A DNA stretch of 64,000 nt from Acinetobacter tianfuensis (GCF_003611465.1 NZ_RAXV01000003.1:1-64000); one strand, 5' to 3'. Shown: positions 29,062 to 37,936, numbered from the stretch's first letter. Notes: a model not told the origin generated them from the sequence alone. Program-made: numbers and translations.

Positions 29062-29511
29062 ATGCTGTATTTGGAAGATATTAAAATCGGTGACCGTTTC
29101 TTCAGCCGTGAATATGAAATGACTTTAGAGGAAATTAAGCAGTTTGCACATGCCTATGACCCTCAGCCATTTCACACCAATGAAAAAGAAGCCGAAGAAC
29201 ATTTGATTTTCCAAGGAATTGCTGCCAGCGGATGGCACACAGCAGCTGTAACTATGCGCCTCTGGACTGAATGCTTTCCCATTGCACATGGATTAATTGG
29301 CTCTGAAAGCAGTGTGCGCTGGCCGCGACCGACTCGTCCTGGCGACAAAATACATGTGGAAGTTGAAATAGCAGCAATTAACCCTTCAAGAACTAAAAAC
29401 GACCGTGCTATAGTGACTTATGTCACACAAACACTCAATCAAAACCGAGATGTTCTGCTAATCTCGACAACAAAAATTGTCGTTTTTAAAAAAGATACTT
29501 TGCCAGAATAA
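29062..29511 (+). CDS. MaoC-like (R)-hydratase domain protein
   Basis: A 149-residue hotdog-fold protein. The hydratase signature includes FAHAYDPQPFHTNEKEAEE (Asp and His catalytic pair) and GIAASGWHTAAVTMRL. This family hydrates 2-enoyl-CoA to (R)-3-hydroxyacyl-CoA. The ATG at 29062 is preferred over TTG at 29053; AAGGAAGG lies about 11 bp upstream. It is coupled to the ABC exporter gene, a link to lipid handling that is inference. Confidence 0.85.
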   Translation: MLYLEDIKIGDRFFSREYEMTLEEIKQFAHAYDPQPFHTNEKEAEEHLIFQGIAASGWHTAAVTMRLWTECFPIAHGLIGSESSVRWPRPTRPGDKIHVEVEIAAINPSRTKNDRAIVTYVTQTLNQNRDVLLISTTKIVVFKKDTLPE

Positions 29512-29627
29512 GCTGAATTGTTCTAGTTTGTGAAAGCAGATTGTCCAACAATATTGATAGGCTTGTAATGGATTTCATGCCAATATAAGCCTATATATAA
29601 AAAATAAAAGATTGCAACGGATCGCGC

Positions 29628-30656
29628 ATGAAAACAATTTCTTCCCGTCAAGATCAAGGCATTCCAGGCGTTTATGGATTATTGCTGCTCGATGTAGTTT
29701 CTCGATGGGGCTATAATGATGAAACTCTATTCGGACCCTACAACCTCAGCAGCGAACAGCTTGCAGATCCCGATTTCCGAATTCCGACTGCTGTCGCGAA
29801 TGAACTCATCAAGCACGCTTTGCGTCTCACGGGTGAGCCGACTTTAGGCTATCACTTAGGCAATCAGATGCGCATTTCCATTCATGGCTTTATTGGCTAT
29901 GCCATTATGACAGCCAGCAGCATTACGGATGCTCTTGTCCTTGCAAACCGATTTATTCAGCTGCGCTTACCGTTTTTACAGCTGTTTTTCTCTACTTTTG
30001 GTACGAAAGCCACAATTCAGCTGCAAACAGATATTCAGCTTGAACCAATACGCACGGAAATTTCCATTGCCCTCATGCTTGGCCTTGTCAGTATGGGCAA
30101 AGCAATTACCGGTATCGAAGACGGTTCAGGTGAAATTGACTTTGACTTCCCTGAGCCTGAAGGGTTTGAACGGTTTAAAGCCAAATACTCATCCTATATT
30201 TTCCGTTTTGATCAGCCGCATTTATTGTTGAGCTTTGATAAAAGCTATCTGTCAAATAAACTGGTGCATGCAGACCCTATTGCCAGCCAAATTGCAATTA
30301 ACCAATGTGAAGCCGAACTTTCGGCCCTTGGTGAGCGCCACCGGATCTCTATGCGGGTGCGTGATATTTTGACCAACTCAGAACAGCACTATTTAAGCAT
30401 TGAATCTGTTTCAGAACGGCTGCATATGTCAGACCGGACTTTAAAACGGCAGCTGGCAGCTGAAGGCACATCATTCTCCACGATTGTCGATGAAGTCCGC
30501 TACCGTCATGCGACATCACTGCTTTCCCGTACGGACTTTACTCTAGAACAAATTGCCGATGAACTTGGCTATAGTGATGTCGCAAACTTCAGCCGTGCTT
30601 TTAAACGCTGGAGCGGCCGCAGCCCAAGCAACTGGCGCAAAGATCCATATTTATAA
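29628..30656 (+). CDS. AraC-family regulator with Arabinose_bd-type sensor domain
   Basis: A 342-residue regulator. The N-terminal about 200 residues match the sensor domain of the OruR/ArgR-like AraC group (LGYHLGNQMRISIHGFIGYA). The C-terminal AraC double helix-turn-helix includes SIESVSERLHMSDRTLKRQL and IADELGYSDVANFSRAFKRW. It likely responds to a small or fatty-acid-like molecule; ligand unknown. It follows the MaoC gene by 116 bp on the same strand. Confidence 0.88.
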   Translation: MKTISSRQDQGIPGVYGLLLLDVVSRWGYNDETLFGPYNLSSEQLADPDFRIPTAVANELIKHALRLTGEPTLGYHLGNQMRISIHGFIGYAIMTASSITDALVLANRFIQLRLPFLQLFFSTFGTKATIQLQTDIQLEPIRTEISIALMLGLVSMGKAITGIEDGSGEIDFDFPEPEGFERFKAKYSSYIFRFDQPHLLLSFDKSYLSNKLVHADPIASQIAINQCEAELSALGERHRISMRVRDILTNSEQHYLSIESVSERLHMSDRTLKRQLAAEGTSFSTIVDEVRYRHATSLLSRTDFTLEQIADELGYSDVANFSRAFKRWSGRSPSNWRKDPYL

Positions 30657-30741
30657 TTGTGTCCGATTAATTCTTTTGTTTTGAGCCAAAAGCATGTATA
30701 AACATGCCAAAAATGACTTTAATAGTTTTAAGGAGTTATCC

Positions 30742-31116
30742 ATGAATCATCCTTCAGAGTTAAAATATGCCCGTACACATGAATGGGTGCGTATTGAAGG
30801 TGATCTTGTTGTGACTGGTATTTCAGACCATGCGCAGGATGCATTAGGTGATTTAGTTTATGTAGAAGCGCCCGACGTTGGTCAGCACATTACTGCGGGT
30901 GATCAAGCTGGTGTTGTTGAATCCGTAAAAACGGCATCAGATATCCATGCGCCTGTCTCTGGCACTGTGGTAGAAGTCAACCCAAATTTGGAAGATGATC
31001 CAGATTTCGTCAATGACTCGCCTTATGACAAAGGCTGGATCTATAAAATCAAGCCAGACAGCATGGCCGATGTAGACGCGCTGCTCAGCAGCGAAGAATA
31101 CGAATCTGGCTTATAA
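30742..31116 (+). CDS. gcvH: Glycine cleavage system H protein
   Basis: A 124-residue lipoyl carrier of the glycine cleavage complex. Lys63 in [10 protein letters not shown] is the lipoylation site, set in the usual beta-hairpin fold. AAGGAGTT before the ATG at 30742 decides the start; the in-frame extension back to 30694 is not needed. gcvT and gcvP are not adjacent, so this gcvH stands alone with its own terminator. Confidence 0.93.
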   Translation: MNHPSELKYARTHEWVRIEGDLVVTGISDHAQDALGDLVYVEAPDVGQHITAGDQAGVVESVKTASDIHAPVSGTVVEVNPNLEDDPDFVNDSPYDKGWIYKIKPDSMADVDALLSSEEYESGL

Positions 31117-31133
31117 AAAATAGATTTATGTAC

Positions 31134-31163
31134 AAAAAAATCAGCCTTTTGGCTGATTTTTTT
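31134..31163 (+). terminator. Rho-independent terminator after gcvH
   Basis: A 13-bp stem AAAAAAATCAGCC/GGCTGATTTTTTT with loop TTTT. Confidence 0.9.
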
Positions 31164-31371
31164 AATTGCACTAAAATATCAAATTAAGATAATTTCATAT
31201 AAAAAAATCTAAAAATTTTAAAAATATAATTTTTAATTATTATAATAGTGTACTTTTCATATACTTTAGTATTAGAATAATACTGCCCCCCAGACCGAAG
31301 CAAATCATTCAAATAATAAAATTTGCAGCGGGCATTTTTAATCTTCCAACGCTCTGATATTTAGGTAGTAT

Positions 31372-32556
31372 ATGAACGCTATAAATGATGAACATTTATG
31401 GAATAAGCCCTTTATTCTTTGTTTATTCAATAACTTATTTCTTTTTGTTTTTTATTTTGCGCAAACGACTATTCTTCCTATTTACATTGTCAACGAGTTG
31501 AATGGCAGTGTGGCGCAAGCTGGTTTAGCAATGACGCTATTCATGATTTCAGCTATAGCTGTACGCCCTTTTAGTGGATTAATTATTGAAAAATTAGGCT
31601 ATAAAAAAACACTGTATATTTCTGAATCATTGTTCTGTTTATTTACCATTGCCTATGCCTTTGCAGATAACCTGACGGTGCTGATGCTGATCCGCTTTTT
31701 ACATGGTATTTGGTTCAGTATTTTAACAACTGTCACAGTACCCATCGCCAATAACTTTATTCCAGCAAAACGTAAAGGCGAAGGTATGGGCTATTTTCTC
31801 GTATCGATTAACTTAGCAATTGTATTGGGGCCATTTATTGGGCTGAGTCTCATCCAAAGCTGGTCATATCAGCATCTCTCTCTTTTGCTTGCTGCCGTAG
31901 TTTGGCTTGGTTTTACGATGTGTCTGCTGATTCCTATGCAAAATCAGCAGAAAGTTATAGCAAAGCAAGAAAAACGCAAATTGAGCCTGCAAGACTTTAT
32001 TGAGAAAAAAGCGCTGCCTGTATCCGTCTTGGCAATGATTGTATCTTTCTCCTATGCAAGCATCATGTCTTTTATTTCCACCTTTGCGGAATCAAAAAAT
32101 ATGCTGCAATACGCAGGGATATTTTTCATCGTATTTGCTGTTTCTATGATGAGCCTGCGCCCAATTACAGGTAAAATCTATGACCGTAAAGGCCCCAATT
32201 ATGTGGTTTACCCTGCCTTAATCACCTTTGCTATCGGTTTATTTATTCTCAGTCAAATTGAAAGTGTTATAGGCTTTATGATTGCAGCAGTGTTTATTGG
32301 CATCGGTTTCGGTTCAGCACAGCCTTGCTTGCAAACAATTTCAATTCAGCGTTCGCCTAAAGACCGCATAGGTCATGCAACCTCAACTTATTTTACTTGC
32401 TATGATATTGGCATTGCCGCTGGCTCGCTGGCCCTTGGCTTTGTGATCGCAGGCTATAGCTACACAGCAGCCTATGCGCTTTGCGGCATACTGACTTTAC
32501 TGAGTGTCATTTACTATAAATATGCCGTTGATTTCAAAACCGCAATTCAAAAGTAA
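31372..32556 (+). CDS. Major facilitator superfamily transporter
   Basis: A 394-residue inner-membrane transporter with 12 predicted helices. The MFS loop-2/3 motif is RPFSGLIIEKLGYKKTLYIS and its second-half copy RPITGKIYDRKGPNYVVYP. It resembles drug or small-molecule exporters, but substrate cannot be inferred. Single gene; a perfect palindromic terminator follows. The 255-bp spacer before it is AT-rich without a clear operator. Confidence 0.87.
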   Translation: MNAINDEHLWNKPFILCLFNNLFLFVFYFAQTTILPIYIVNELNGSVAQAGLAMTLFMISAIAVRPFSGLIIEKLGYKKTLYISESLFCLFTIAYAFADNLTVLMLIRFLHGIWFSILTTVTVPIANNFIPAKRKGEGMGYFLVSINLAIVLGPFIGLSLIQSWSYQHLSLLLAAVVWLGFTMCLLIPMQNQQKVIAKQEKRKLSLQDFIEKKALPVSVLAMIVSFSYASIMSFISTFAESKNMLQYAGIFFIVFAVSMMSLRPITGKIYDRKGPNYVVYPALITFAIGLFILSQIESVIGFMIAAVFIGIGFGSAQPCLQTISIQRSPKDRIGHATSTYFTCYDIGIAAGSLALGFVIAGYSYTAAYALCGILTLLSVIYYKYAVDFKTAIQK

Positions 32557-32570
32557 TCTTATGCAGCGGC

Positions 32571-32606
32571 AAGATAAAAGGCATGAAATTTCATGCCTTT
32601 TATCTT
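32571..32606. terminator. Bidirectional rho-independent terminator
   Basis: A 36-bp perfect palindrome, each arm AAGATAAAAGGCATGAAA or its complement, between the convergent MFS and pilU-like genes. Confidence 0.85.
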
Positions 32607-32625
32607 TATTCTGAATGCTACTCTC

Positions 32626-33816
32626 TTAAGACGCTTGATTTTCACTGGCGCTTTCACTTTCAGGCTCTTTTTCCTGAATCATGCTGAAAGCAGATTCACT
32701 GGCCGCACCAGGCGCACCGCGGCTGCTTTTTAATTTAATTTGTAAGCGCAGTTCATTTGTGGAATCTGCATTGCGTAAAGCCTCTTCATAAGAAATAGCC
32801 CCTTCGTTATACAAATCAAACAACGCTTGATCAAAAGTTTGCATGCCTAATTCACGTGATCTGGCCATAATCGCTTTAAGCTCATGGAACTCGCCTTTTA
32901 AAATCAGATCTGAAACTAACGGCGTATTCAGCATGATTTCAATGGCTGCACGCCTGCCTTTACCATCTTCAGTACGAATTAAGCGCTGTGAAATAATTGC
33001 TTTCATATTAGAAGATAAATCCATCAGCAGCTGATTACGGCGCTCTTCTGGGAAAAAGTTAATAATACGGTCTAAGGTCTGGTTCGCATTGTTTGCATGC
33101 AGTGTGCCTAGACATAAATGGCCTGTCTCAGCAAATGCAATCGCATGCTCCATCGTTTCTGTATCACGGATTTCGCCAATTAAAATGACATCTGGCGCCT
33201 GACGCAGGGTATTTTTCAGCGCATTATGCCAAGAGTGGCAATCCACACCAACTTCCCGCTGTGTAATCATCGACTTTTTATGCTTATGTACATATTCAAC
33301 GGGGTCTTCAACTGTAATGATATGCCCCGGGGAGTTTTCATTACGGTGATCAATCATCGCTGCCAGAGATGTTGATTTACCTGAACCCGTACCGCCAACA
33401 ACTAAAACTAGCCCGCGTTTTTCCATAATCACATGCTTTAAAGATGCTGGCAGTTTGAGCTGAGTAAAGTTTGGAATTTCATTTGTAATGGTACGGATGA
33501 CCATGCCAACTTGCAGCTGCTGCTGAAAGACATTGACACGAAAACGTGAAATTTCTGGAACACTGATTGCAAAATTGCACTCCAGTTCGGCTTCAAACTC
33601 TGCACGCTGTTTGTCATTCATTAAACTATAGGCAAAAAGCTTGGTTTTATCCGCTGTCAGAACTTGCTGACCAAAAGGTTTCATAAGGCCCTGATGCTTA
33701 ATGCTAGGCGGAAAATCTGCTGTAATAAATAAGTCTGAACCGCCATATTCCACAACTTTTGACAGCATGTGAAACATTAAGCGGCGCGCTTCTTCCAGCA
33801 ACTCAGCAGAATACAT
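32626..33816 (-). CDS. pilU: PilT/PilU-type pilus retraction ATPase (PilU-like)
   Basis: A 396-residue hexameric secretion-type ATPase. Walker A is VVGGTGSGKSTSLAAMI, the Asp box is ITVEDPVEYVHKHK, Walker B is DVILIGEIRDTETM and the His box is GHLCLGTLHANNA. GGSDLFITADFPPSIKHQG at the N-terminus and HELKAIMARSRELGMQTFDQ near the end match PilU better than PilT. It powers type IV pilus retraction together with PilT. Unlike the usual pilTU pair, no pilT is beside it. The C-terminus has an acidic, Ser-rich extension. Confidence 0.85.
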   Translation of the reverse strand: MYSAELLEEARRLMFHMLSKVVEYGGSDLFITADFPPSIKHQGLMKPFGQQVLTADKTKLFAYSLMNDKQRAEFEAELECNFAISVPEISRFRVNVFQQQLQVGMVIRTITNEIPNFTQLKLPASLKHVIMEKRGLVLVVGGTGSGKSTSLAAMIDHRNENSPGHIITVEDPVEYVHKHKKSMITQREVGVDCHSWHNALKNTLRQAPDVILIGEIRDTETMEHAIAFAETGHLCLGTLHANNANQTLDRIINFFPEERRNQLLMDLSSNMKAIISQRLIRTEDGKGRRAAIEIMLNTPLVSDLILKGEFHELKAIMARSRELGMQTFDQALFDLYNEGAISYEEALRNADSTNELRLQIKLKSSRGAPGAASESAFSMIQEKEPESESASENQAS

Positions 33817-34035
33817 AGTGAAACATCCCCTAGATCAAAGTCAGCATACAAATGCATGAATGCTCTGTTTTATATATTTTTTACAATGATAATTGTGCAT
33901 GTTTTCAATTTCACACTCAAATATAAATTATTATTTTTATTCACATTTTTATAGATAACTGTGCTGTATATCAAAAAATAATTAAATATTCAGTGAGGCT
34001 CTGTCCGGCATTGTGCTCAAATATTTAAAAATATA

Positions 34036-34070
34036 AAATCGGCCGCACATTTCACTGATGCAGCCGACTT
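34036..34070 (-). terminator. Hairpin after the DAHP synthase gene
   Basis: On the minus strand GTCGGC...GCCGAT followed by TTTTAT, with an inner TGC/GCA extension. A likely but imperfect rho-independent terminator. Confidence 0.55.
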
Positions 34071-34094
34071 TATAGATGACATGAATAGCTTAAA

Positions 34095-35150
34095 TTATGC
34101 TGACTGCCTCATCATAACTGTACGCATGTTTTCTGCTATTTCTGCAAGAACTGCAGCGGTATTCTCCCAGCCTAAGCAGCCATCAGTCACAGATTGACCA
34201 TAAGTCATATCACAAGAAATTTTTTGTGCGCCATCAACTAAATGGCTCTCAAGCATAACTCCGCGAACATTGGTCAAATGGCGTTCATTCACAATGGTAC
34301 GAAGCACTTCTGGCTGCAGCATTGGATTTTTGCTGCTGTTGCCATGACTGCAGTCAATGACAAGTGCTGGCAACTCATCTTTAGCCTTAGCTTTAATTTT
34401 TTCAATTTCAGCAGCTTGGTAATTTGGACCTGTGTTTGAGCCGCGTAAAACTAGATGGGCTTTAGGATTACCTTTGGAAAGTAAAATACTTGGCATGCCT
34501 GATTGGCTCAAACCCATGAATTGGTGCGGCTGCGATGCAGATTGAATTGCATCCAAAGCAATTTGGATTGAGCCGTCCGTACCATTTTTAAAACCAATGC
34601 TGTACGGCATATGACTAGAAATTTCACGGTGGATTTGTGATTCACTGGTACGTGCGCCAATAGCTCCCCAAGCCAGCAAATCATCGAAATATGCTGTTGC
34701 CATTGGGCTTAAAATTTCAGAGGCTATAGGCAAACCCATGTCCAAAATTTGTAAATATAATGCACGTGATTTTTCTAAACCCGTTTGCATATCAGATGAG
34801 CCGTCTAAATGCGGATCATATAAGAAGCCTTTCCAGCCGACAGTTGTACGCGGTTTTTCAATATAAGCGCGCATAACGAGGAAAATTTGATCTTCTACTT
34901 TCGCCTGAATGTTTTTTAGTTTTTCTGCATATTCAAGCGCAGCCGCTGGATCATGGATAGAACATGGGCCTGTAATCACCAATAAACGGCGATCCGTACC
35001 TTCTAAAATATTTTGAATAATTTGGCGCTGTTCTTCAATTTGTGCAGCAAGCGCAGCAGACACTGGCATTTGTGCCTTAAGCTGGTGCGGTAAAGTTAAA
35101 ATCGTTTCTTGAGCAGCTGTTTGTTGTAATGCAATATTTAACGCGTTCAT
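34095..35150 (-). CDS. aroG: 3-Deoxy-7-phosphoheptulonate (DAHP) synthase, class I
   Basis: A 351-residue enzyme that joins phosphoenolpyruvate and erythrose-4-phosphate, the first step of aromatic amino acid synthesis. Signatures are LLVITGPCSIHD, MRAYIEKPRTTVGWKG, the metal/substrate region VLRGSNTGPNY and VIDCSHGNSSK. Length and sequence fit the AroF/AroG/AroH group; the feedback amino acid cannot be assigned with certainty, so the aroG symbol means the family. The start ATG at 35150 has AAGGGA upstream. A 345-nt leader with an attenuator precedes it (next entries), predicting control by aromatic amino acid supply. Confidence 0.92.
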   Translation of the reverse strand: MNALNIALQQTAAQETILTLPHQLKAQMPVSAALAAQIEEQRQIIQNILEGTDRRLLVITGPCSIHDPAAALEYAEKLKNIQAKVEDQIFLVMRAYIEKPRTTVGWKGFLYDPHLDGSSDMQTGLEKSRALYLQILDMGLPIASEILSPMATAYFDDLLAWGAIGARTSESQIHREISSHMPYSIGFKNGTDGSIQIALDAIQSASQPHQFMGLSQSGMPSILLSKGNPKAHLVLRGSNTGPNYQAAEIEKIKAKAKDELPALVIDCSHGNSSKNPMLQPEVLRTIVNERHLTNVRGVMLESHLVDGAQKISCDMTYGQSVTDGCLGWENTAAVLAEIAENMRTVMMRQSA

Positions 35151-35164
35151 TTCGTTTTCCCTTT

Positions 35165-35186
35165 GGACTGTTGCTATATACAGTCC
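35165..35186 (-). promoter_or_regulatory. Hairpin just before the aroG ribosome binding site
   Basis: GGACTGT/ACAGTCC, 7-bp stem with an 8-nt loop, between the stop of the second leader ORF and the aroG ribosome binding site. It lacks a T-run. It could be remodelled by ribosomes on the leader ORF; this is inference. Confidence 0.5.
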
Positions 35187-35192
35187 GATCTT

Positions 35193-35294
35193 TTATTTGA
35201 GCAATGTATGTCTGATGGATTTCTGCAGTAAGGTCATAAACTGACTAAAATAAAACCAATATGAACCGCTAAAATATGAATATTGAGTTGCCAT
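35193..35294 (-). CDS. Second aromatic-rich leader ORF (33 residues)
   Basis: A 33-codon ORF with a good ribosome binding site (TTTGGAGAAATTTTC before the ATG). Nine of its first 19 residues are aromatic: it begins MATQYSYFSGSYWFYFSQF. It lies after the attenuator terminator and ends 42 bp before aroG. Its YWFYF block echoes the YYFW block of leader 1. It could be a second sensing step (translational control of aroG) or a small protein in its own right. Confidence 0.7.
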   Translation of the reverse strand: MATQYSYFSGSYWFYFSQFMTLLQKSIRHTLLK

Positions 35295-35331
35295 GAAAAT
35301 TTCTCCAAAAAACTTATAAAAATCAAGACAT

Positions 35332-35362
35332 AAAAAAACCTGATCAGAGTTGCCGATCAGGT
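35332..35362 (-). terminator. Attenuator terminator in the aroG leader
   Basis: On the minus strand ACCTGATC/GATCAGGT stem with loop GGCAACTCT, followed by seven T. It lies between leader peptide 1 and leader ORF 2. Its loop holds GGCAAC, able to pair with GTTGCC upstream (35375-35380). Confidence 0.85.
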
Positions 35363-35370
35363 ATAAACTT

Positions 35371-35423
35371 GGTGGGCAACCATTTCTTTGCCCGAATTGA
35401 CTCAGGCAATTATCTAAATTGCC
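35371..35423 (-). promoter_or_regulatory. Competing hairpins of the aroG attenuator
   Basis: Reading the transcript: segment 1 GGCAATT (over the Trp-Gln-Phe codons of leader 1) pairs with segment 2 AATTGCC; segment 3 GGGCAA pairs with segment 4 TTGCCC. Segment 2 can instead pair with 3 (TTGCC:GGCAA), freeing 4 to pair with GGCAAC in the terminator loop. This is the switch layout expected of a leader-peptide attenuator. Confidence 0.7.
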
Positions 35424-35466
35424 AAAAATAATACGATGCGTTAGAAACAACTGGCTGCTTTATCAT
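35410..35466 (-). CDS. aroG leader peptide 1 (18 residues, Tyr-Tyr-Phe-Trp)
   Basis: The ORF from ATG at 35466 encodes MIKQPVVSNASYYFWQFR. Tyr12, Tyr13, Phe14, Trp15 and Phe17 stand just before the stop, immediately upstream of the hairpin chain and terminator. Only a weak ribosome binding site (GATGAAA) is visible. Stalling at these codons when charged tRNAs are scarce should favour antitermination. Confidence 0.75.
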   Translation of the reverse strand: MIKQPVVSNASYYFWQFR

Positions 35467-35502
35467 TTTGATTTCATCAAAAAAGGTGCTTGTCTGTATT
35501 TT

Positions 35503-35531
35503 AAAATACGCTGTATTCCCTACTTTGACAA
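35503..35531 (-). promoter_or_regulatory. Predicted sigma-70 promoter of the aroG leader
   Basis: On the minus strand -35 TTGTCA, 17-bp spacer, -10 TATTTT. It places the transcript start near 35495, about 30 nt before leader peptide 1. Confidence 0.7.
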
Positions 35532-35681
35532 TAGTTTTTATGCAATTTAAACAGAAAAATATTTGTTATTTTTACAGTATTTCAAAATCCGACTTGATGC
35601 TGTTACTTTTAGGCTTCTCTTAGCGATTAGACACTGTATAACTTAAACACATAGACTTGTACTCTTAATCTAGTTAAAAAA

Positions 35682-35713
35682 TGAATGCCTTACATATGGA
35701 GACAAGGCATTCA
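35682..35713 (-). terminator. Rho-independent terminator after the desaturase gene
   Basis: TGAATGCCTT/AAGGCATTCA stem followed by TTTTTT on the minus strand, just after the desaturase stop. Confidence 0.87.
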
Positions 35714-35729
35714 AGCATTTAAACAATCT

Positions 35730-36899
35730 TTAGAATTTTAATTTATCTGCAAGCAAAGCATTTAAACTGGTCTTTGCTTTAGCTGCATAATGCTTAGCTT
35801 CTGCTTTCCAATCATTAGGCAGTGAATATTTCGCAATTTTCACCCATACGCTGCTAAATTGCTTCACAAAACCCGCTTCGTTATAGTTCACGCCGTATTC
35901 TGCACATAATGCCTTAATTTTAGGTGCAGCCTCTGCATAGCGGTTGGCAGGCATATCTGGGAACAGATGATGCTCAATTTGATGGCTTAGGTTGCCGCTT
36001 AAAATATGCAGCCATGTCGCGCCAGTAAAGTTGCTGGAGCCTCGGATTTGGCGCAAGTACCATTCGGCGCGGGTTTCATTTTCAATATTATCCATTTCAA
36101 AGTTTTCAGCATCTTCAGTAAAATGGCCATTAAAAATAACGGCAGACGCCCATAAGCTTCGAATAATGTTTGCCGCAGCATTTCCAGCAAAAACGGGGAT
36201 CGCATTTGGGCCAGCAATGAGTGGAAAAAATACATAATCTTTTAAAATTTGACGTTTCATTTTTTTTCGCACATCGGCAGCATCTTGCCAAACTTGAGCC
36301 CAAGTTTTGGTTTTATAAGCAATCACGTCTTCTAAATGCAGTCTTTGAATACCGACATACCATTCAAAAAACAGCATCAATTGCGCAGCCAGCGGAACAT
36401 TCAATAAAAAACGCGGTTCCCAGCGCTGGGCATCACTGACTCGAATTAGACCGTAGCCTACGTCATGATCCATCCCAACAATATTGGTATACGTATGATG
36501 CACATAGTTATGCGTATATTTCCAATCCTGACCTGTAGCCATAGTGTCCCAATCATAGGAAGCGCCATGGAGCGACGGATCATTCAGCCAGTCAAATTGA
36601 CCATGCATAACGTTATGGCCCAGCTCCATATTTTCCACAATTTTGGAAACACCCAATAAACCTGTGGCTAACAGCCAAACTGGAGGTATCCATCCTGCAA
36701 ACATCAGCATGCCGCGTGACGCGATTTCACTGTAACGCACAAAATTACGGATTTTATAGATATATTCAGCATCTTTTTCATTCAGGCTGTCCATAATTTC
36801 ACGGCGCAGCGCCTCAATTTTTGCGCCCATTTCTTCAACTTGTTCTGAGCTAAGATAACGCGACTTGCTGTTTTGGCTGAAATTTGCGGGTTTGTTCAT
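35730..36899 (-). CDS. Membrane acyl-CoA/fatty acid desaturase
   Basis: A 389-residue di-iron membrane desaturase with the three histidine boxes: HNVMH (95-99), HNYVHH (130-135) and HQIEHH (306-311), and membrane segments around residues 65-85 and 225-260. It introduces a double bond into fatty acyl chains, probably at position 9, to maintain membrane fluidity; the position is inference from the similar DesB pair of Pseudomonas. It lies 23 bp after its redox partner gene and forms an operon with it, ended by a terminator. Confidence 0.87.
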   Translation of the reverse strand: MNKPANFSQNSKSRYLSSEQVEEMGAKIEALRREIMDSLNEKDAEYIYKIRNFVRYSEIASRGMLMFAGWIPPVWLLATGLLGVSKIVENMELGHNVMHGQFDWLNDPSLHGASYDWDTMATGQDWKYTHNYVHHTYTNIVGMDHDVGYGLIRVSDAQRWEPRFLLNVPLAAQLMLFFEWYVGIQRLHLEDVIAYKTKTWAQVWQDAADVRKKMKRQILKDYVFFPLIAGPNAIPVFAGNAAANIIRSLWASAVIFNGHFTEDAENFEMDNIENETRAEWYLRQIRGSSNFTGATWLHILSGNLSHQIEHHLFPDMPANRYAEAAPKIKALCAEYGVNYNEAGFVKQFSSVWVKIAKYSLPNDWKAEAKHYAAKAKTSLNALLADKLKF

Positions 36900-36922
36900 T
36901 TTGTTTTTCTCCCCTGACTCAT

Positions 36923-37936
36923 TTATAAATTAATAACAACAGGACTGACAGCTTGCGAAATGCAAAGTTTAATCTGTGTATTGCTTGCATGGTCTACTTC
37001 ACCGGTCAGCAAATTGCGTACAGAACCTTGAACCTTCGTACATGAACATGTATTGCAAATACCCATACGGCAGCCATGTGCGGGCTTAAGCCCTGCTTTT
37101 TCTGCACTAGCTAACAAATTACTGTCTGCTAAAAACGCTTGCTGTGCGCGGGTAAAAGTCACAGGCTGTGGTTCAGCAGCGTCATTTGGCAGCATAAAGT
37201 ATTCAGTTTTCAGCTGATGACTTAATTCCAGCTGTTTATAGAGGGAAATAATGCTGTGCATCATGCTGCTGGCACCGCAGGCATAGCAGTCATAATTGGT
37301 GAAATCCGGCAGCAGCTGTTCCAACAAATCTTCACTGAAATGCTGCTTGGTTTTTAGAGTTTGGATCAAATGATAGCTAAAGTGTTCATGCAGCTGATTT
37401 AAGCTTTCAAGTTCATGACCATACGCACAGTCACGGCTGAAATAAATGAGCGCAATTAGACGATTCAATTTTAGCGCTTGCTTAAGCTGTGCGTAAATCG
37501 CAGTGATTCCGCTTCCTGACGCAATAAATAATATAGGTCTTTGACTCTGCGTATTGAGTACAAAATCACCTTGAGCTTGTGACAGCTCTACAACAGCATT
37601 TTGCGGTAATTCAGCTAAAGCATTCGAGACTAGACCTTGCTGCTTGACTGCGATAGTTACGCCATACTCATCTATTGAAACAATACTGTAGCTGCGCTGC
37701 TGGCGCACACCTTTGATGGCAAGCGTAACCAAAACCGATTGGCCGGCTTGAAATTGATTTGCTTTAAAATTGTGATTGGGTTTAAACGTTAGCTCATTAA
37801 AATTTGAACTCAGCCCGCGTTTTGCCACTAACTTCGCTTTTACCTTTTTCCACGCCCAAGTTGGATGTAACTTTTCGCCAATAAAGTCAACAAAGTCCTC
37901 ACGCACCCATTCAGGCTCATAAACCATTGTATTCAT
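36923..37936 (-). CDS. Ferredoxin-NAD(P)H reductase, redox partner of the desaturase
   Basis: A 337-residue electron-transfer protein. An FAD domain with RSYSIVS (residues about 80-86) and an NAD(P)-binding domain (PILFIASGSGITAIYAQLKQ) are followed by a plant-type 2Fe-2S domain. Its cluster ligands are in HGCRMGICNTCSC plus a distal Cys in KLCISQAV. It passes electrons from NAD(P)H to the desaturase encoded next. The closest known arrangement is the desC-desB pair of Pseudomonas; the TetR-type regulator desT found there is not here. Confidence 0.87.
   Translation of the reverse strand: MNTMVYEPEWVREDFVDFIGEKLHPTWAWKKVKAKLVAKRGLSSNFNELTFKPNHNFKANQFQAGQSVLVTLAIKGVRQQRSYSIVSIDEYGVTIAVKQQGLVSNALAELPQNAVVELSQAQGDFVLNTQSQRPILFIASGSGITAIYAQLKQALKLNRLIALIYFSRDCAYGHELESLNQLHEHFSYHLIQTLKTKQHFSEDLLEQLLPDFTNYDCYACGASSMMHSIISLYKQLELSHQLKTEYFMLPNDAAEPQPVTFTRAQQAFLADSNLLASAEKAGLKPAHGCRMGICNTCSCTKVQGSVRNLLTGEVDHASNTQIKLCISQAVSPVVINL

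Noticed and set aside
35193..35450. Single 85-codon ORF before aroG
   Set aside because: The long frame runs through the attenuator terminator and lacks its own start signal. Only the 33-codon part from 35294, with its ribosome binding site, is credible.
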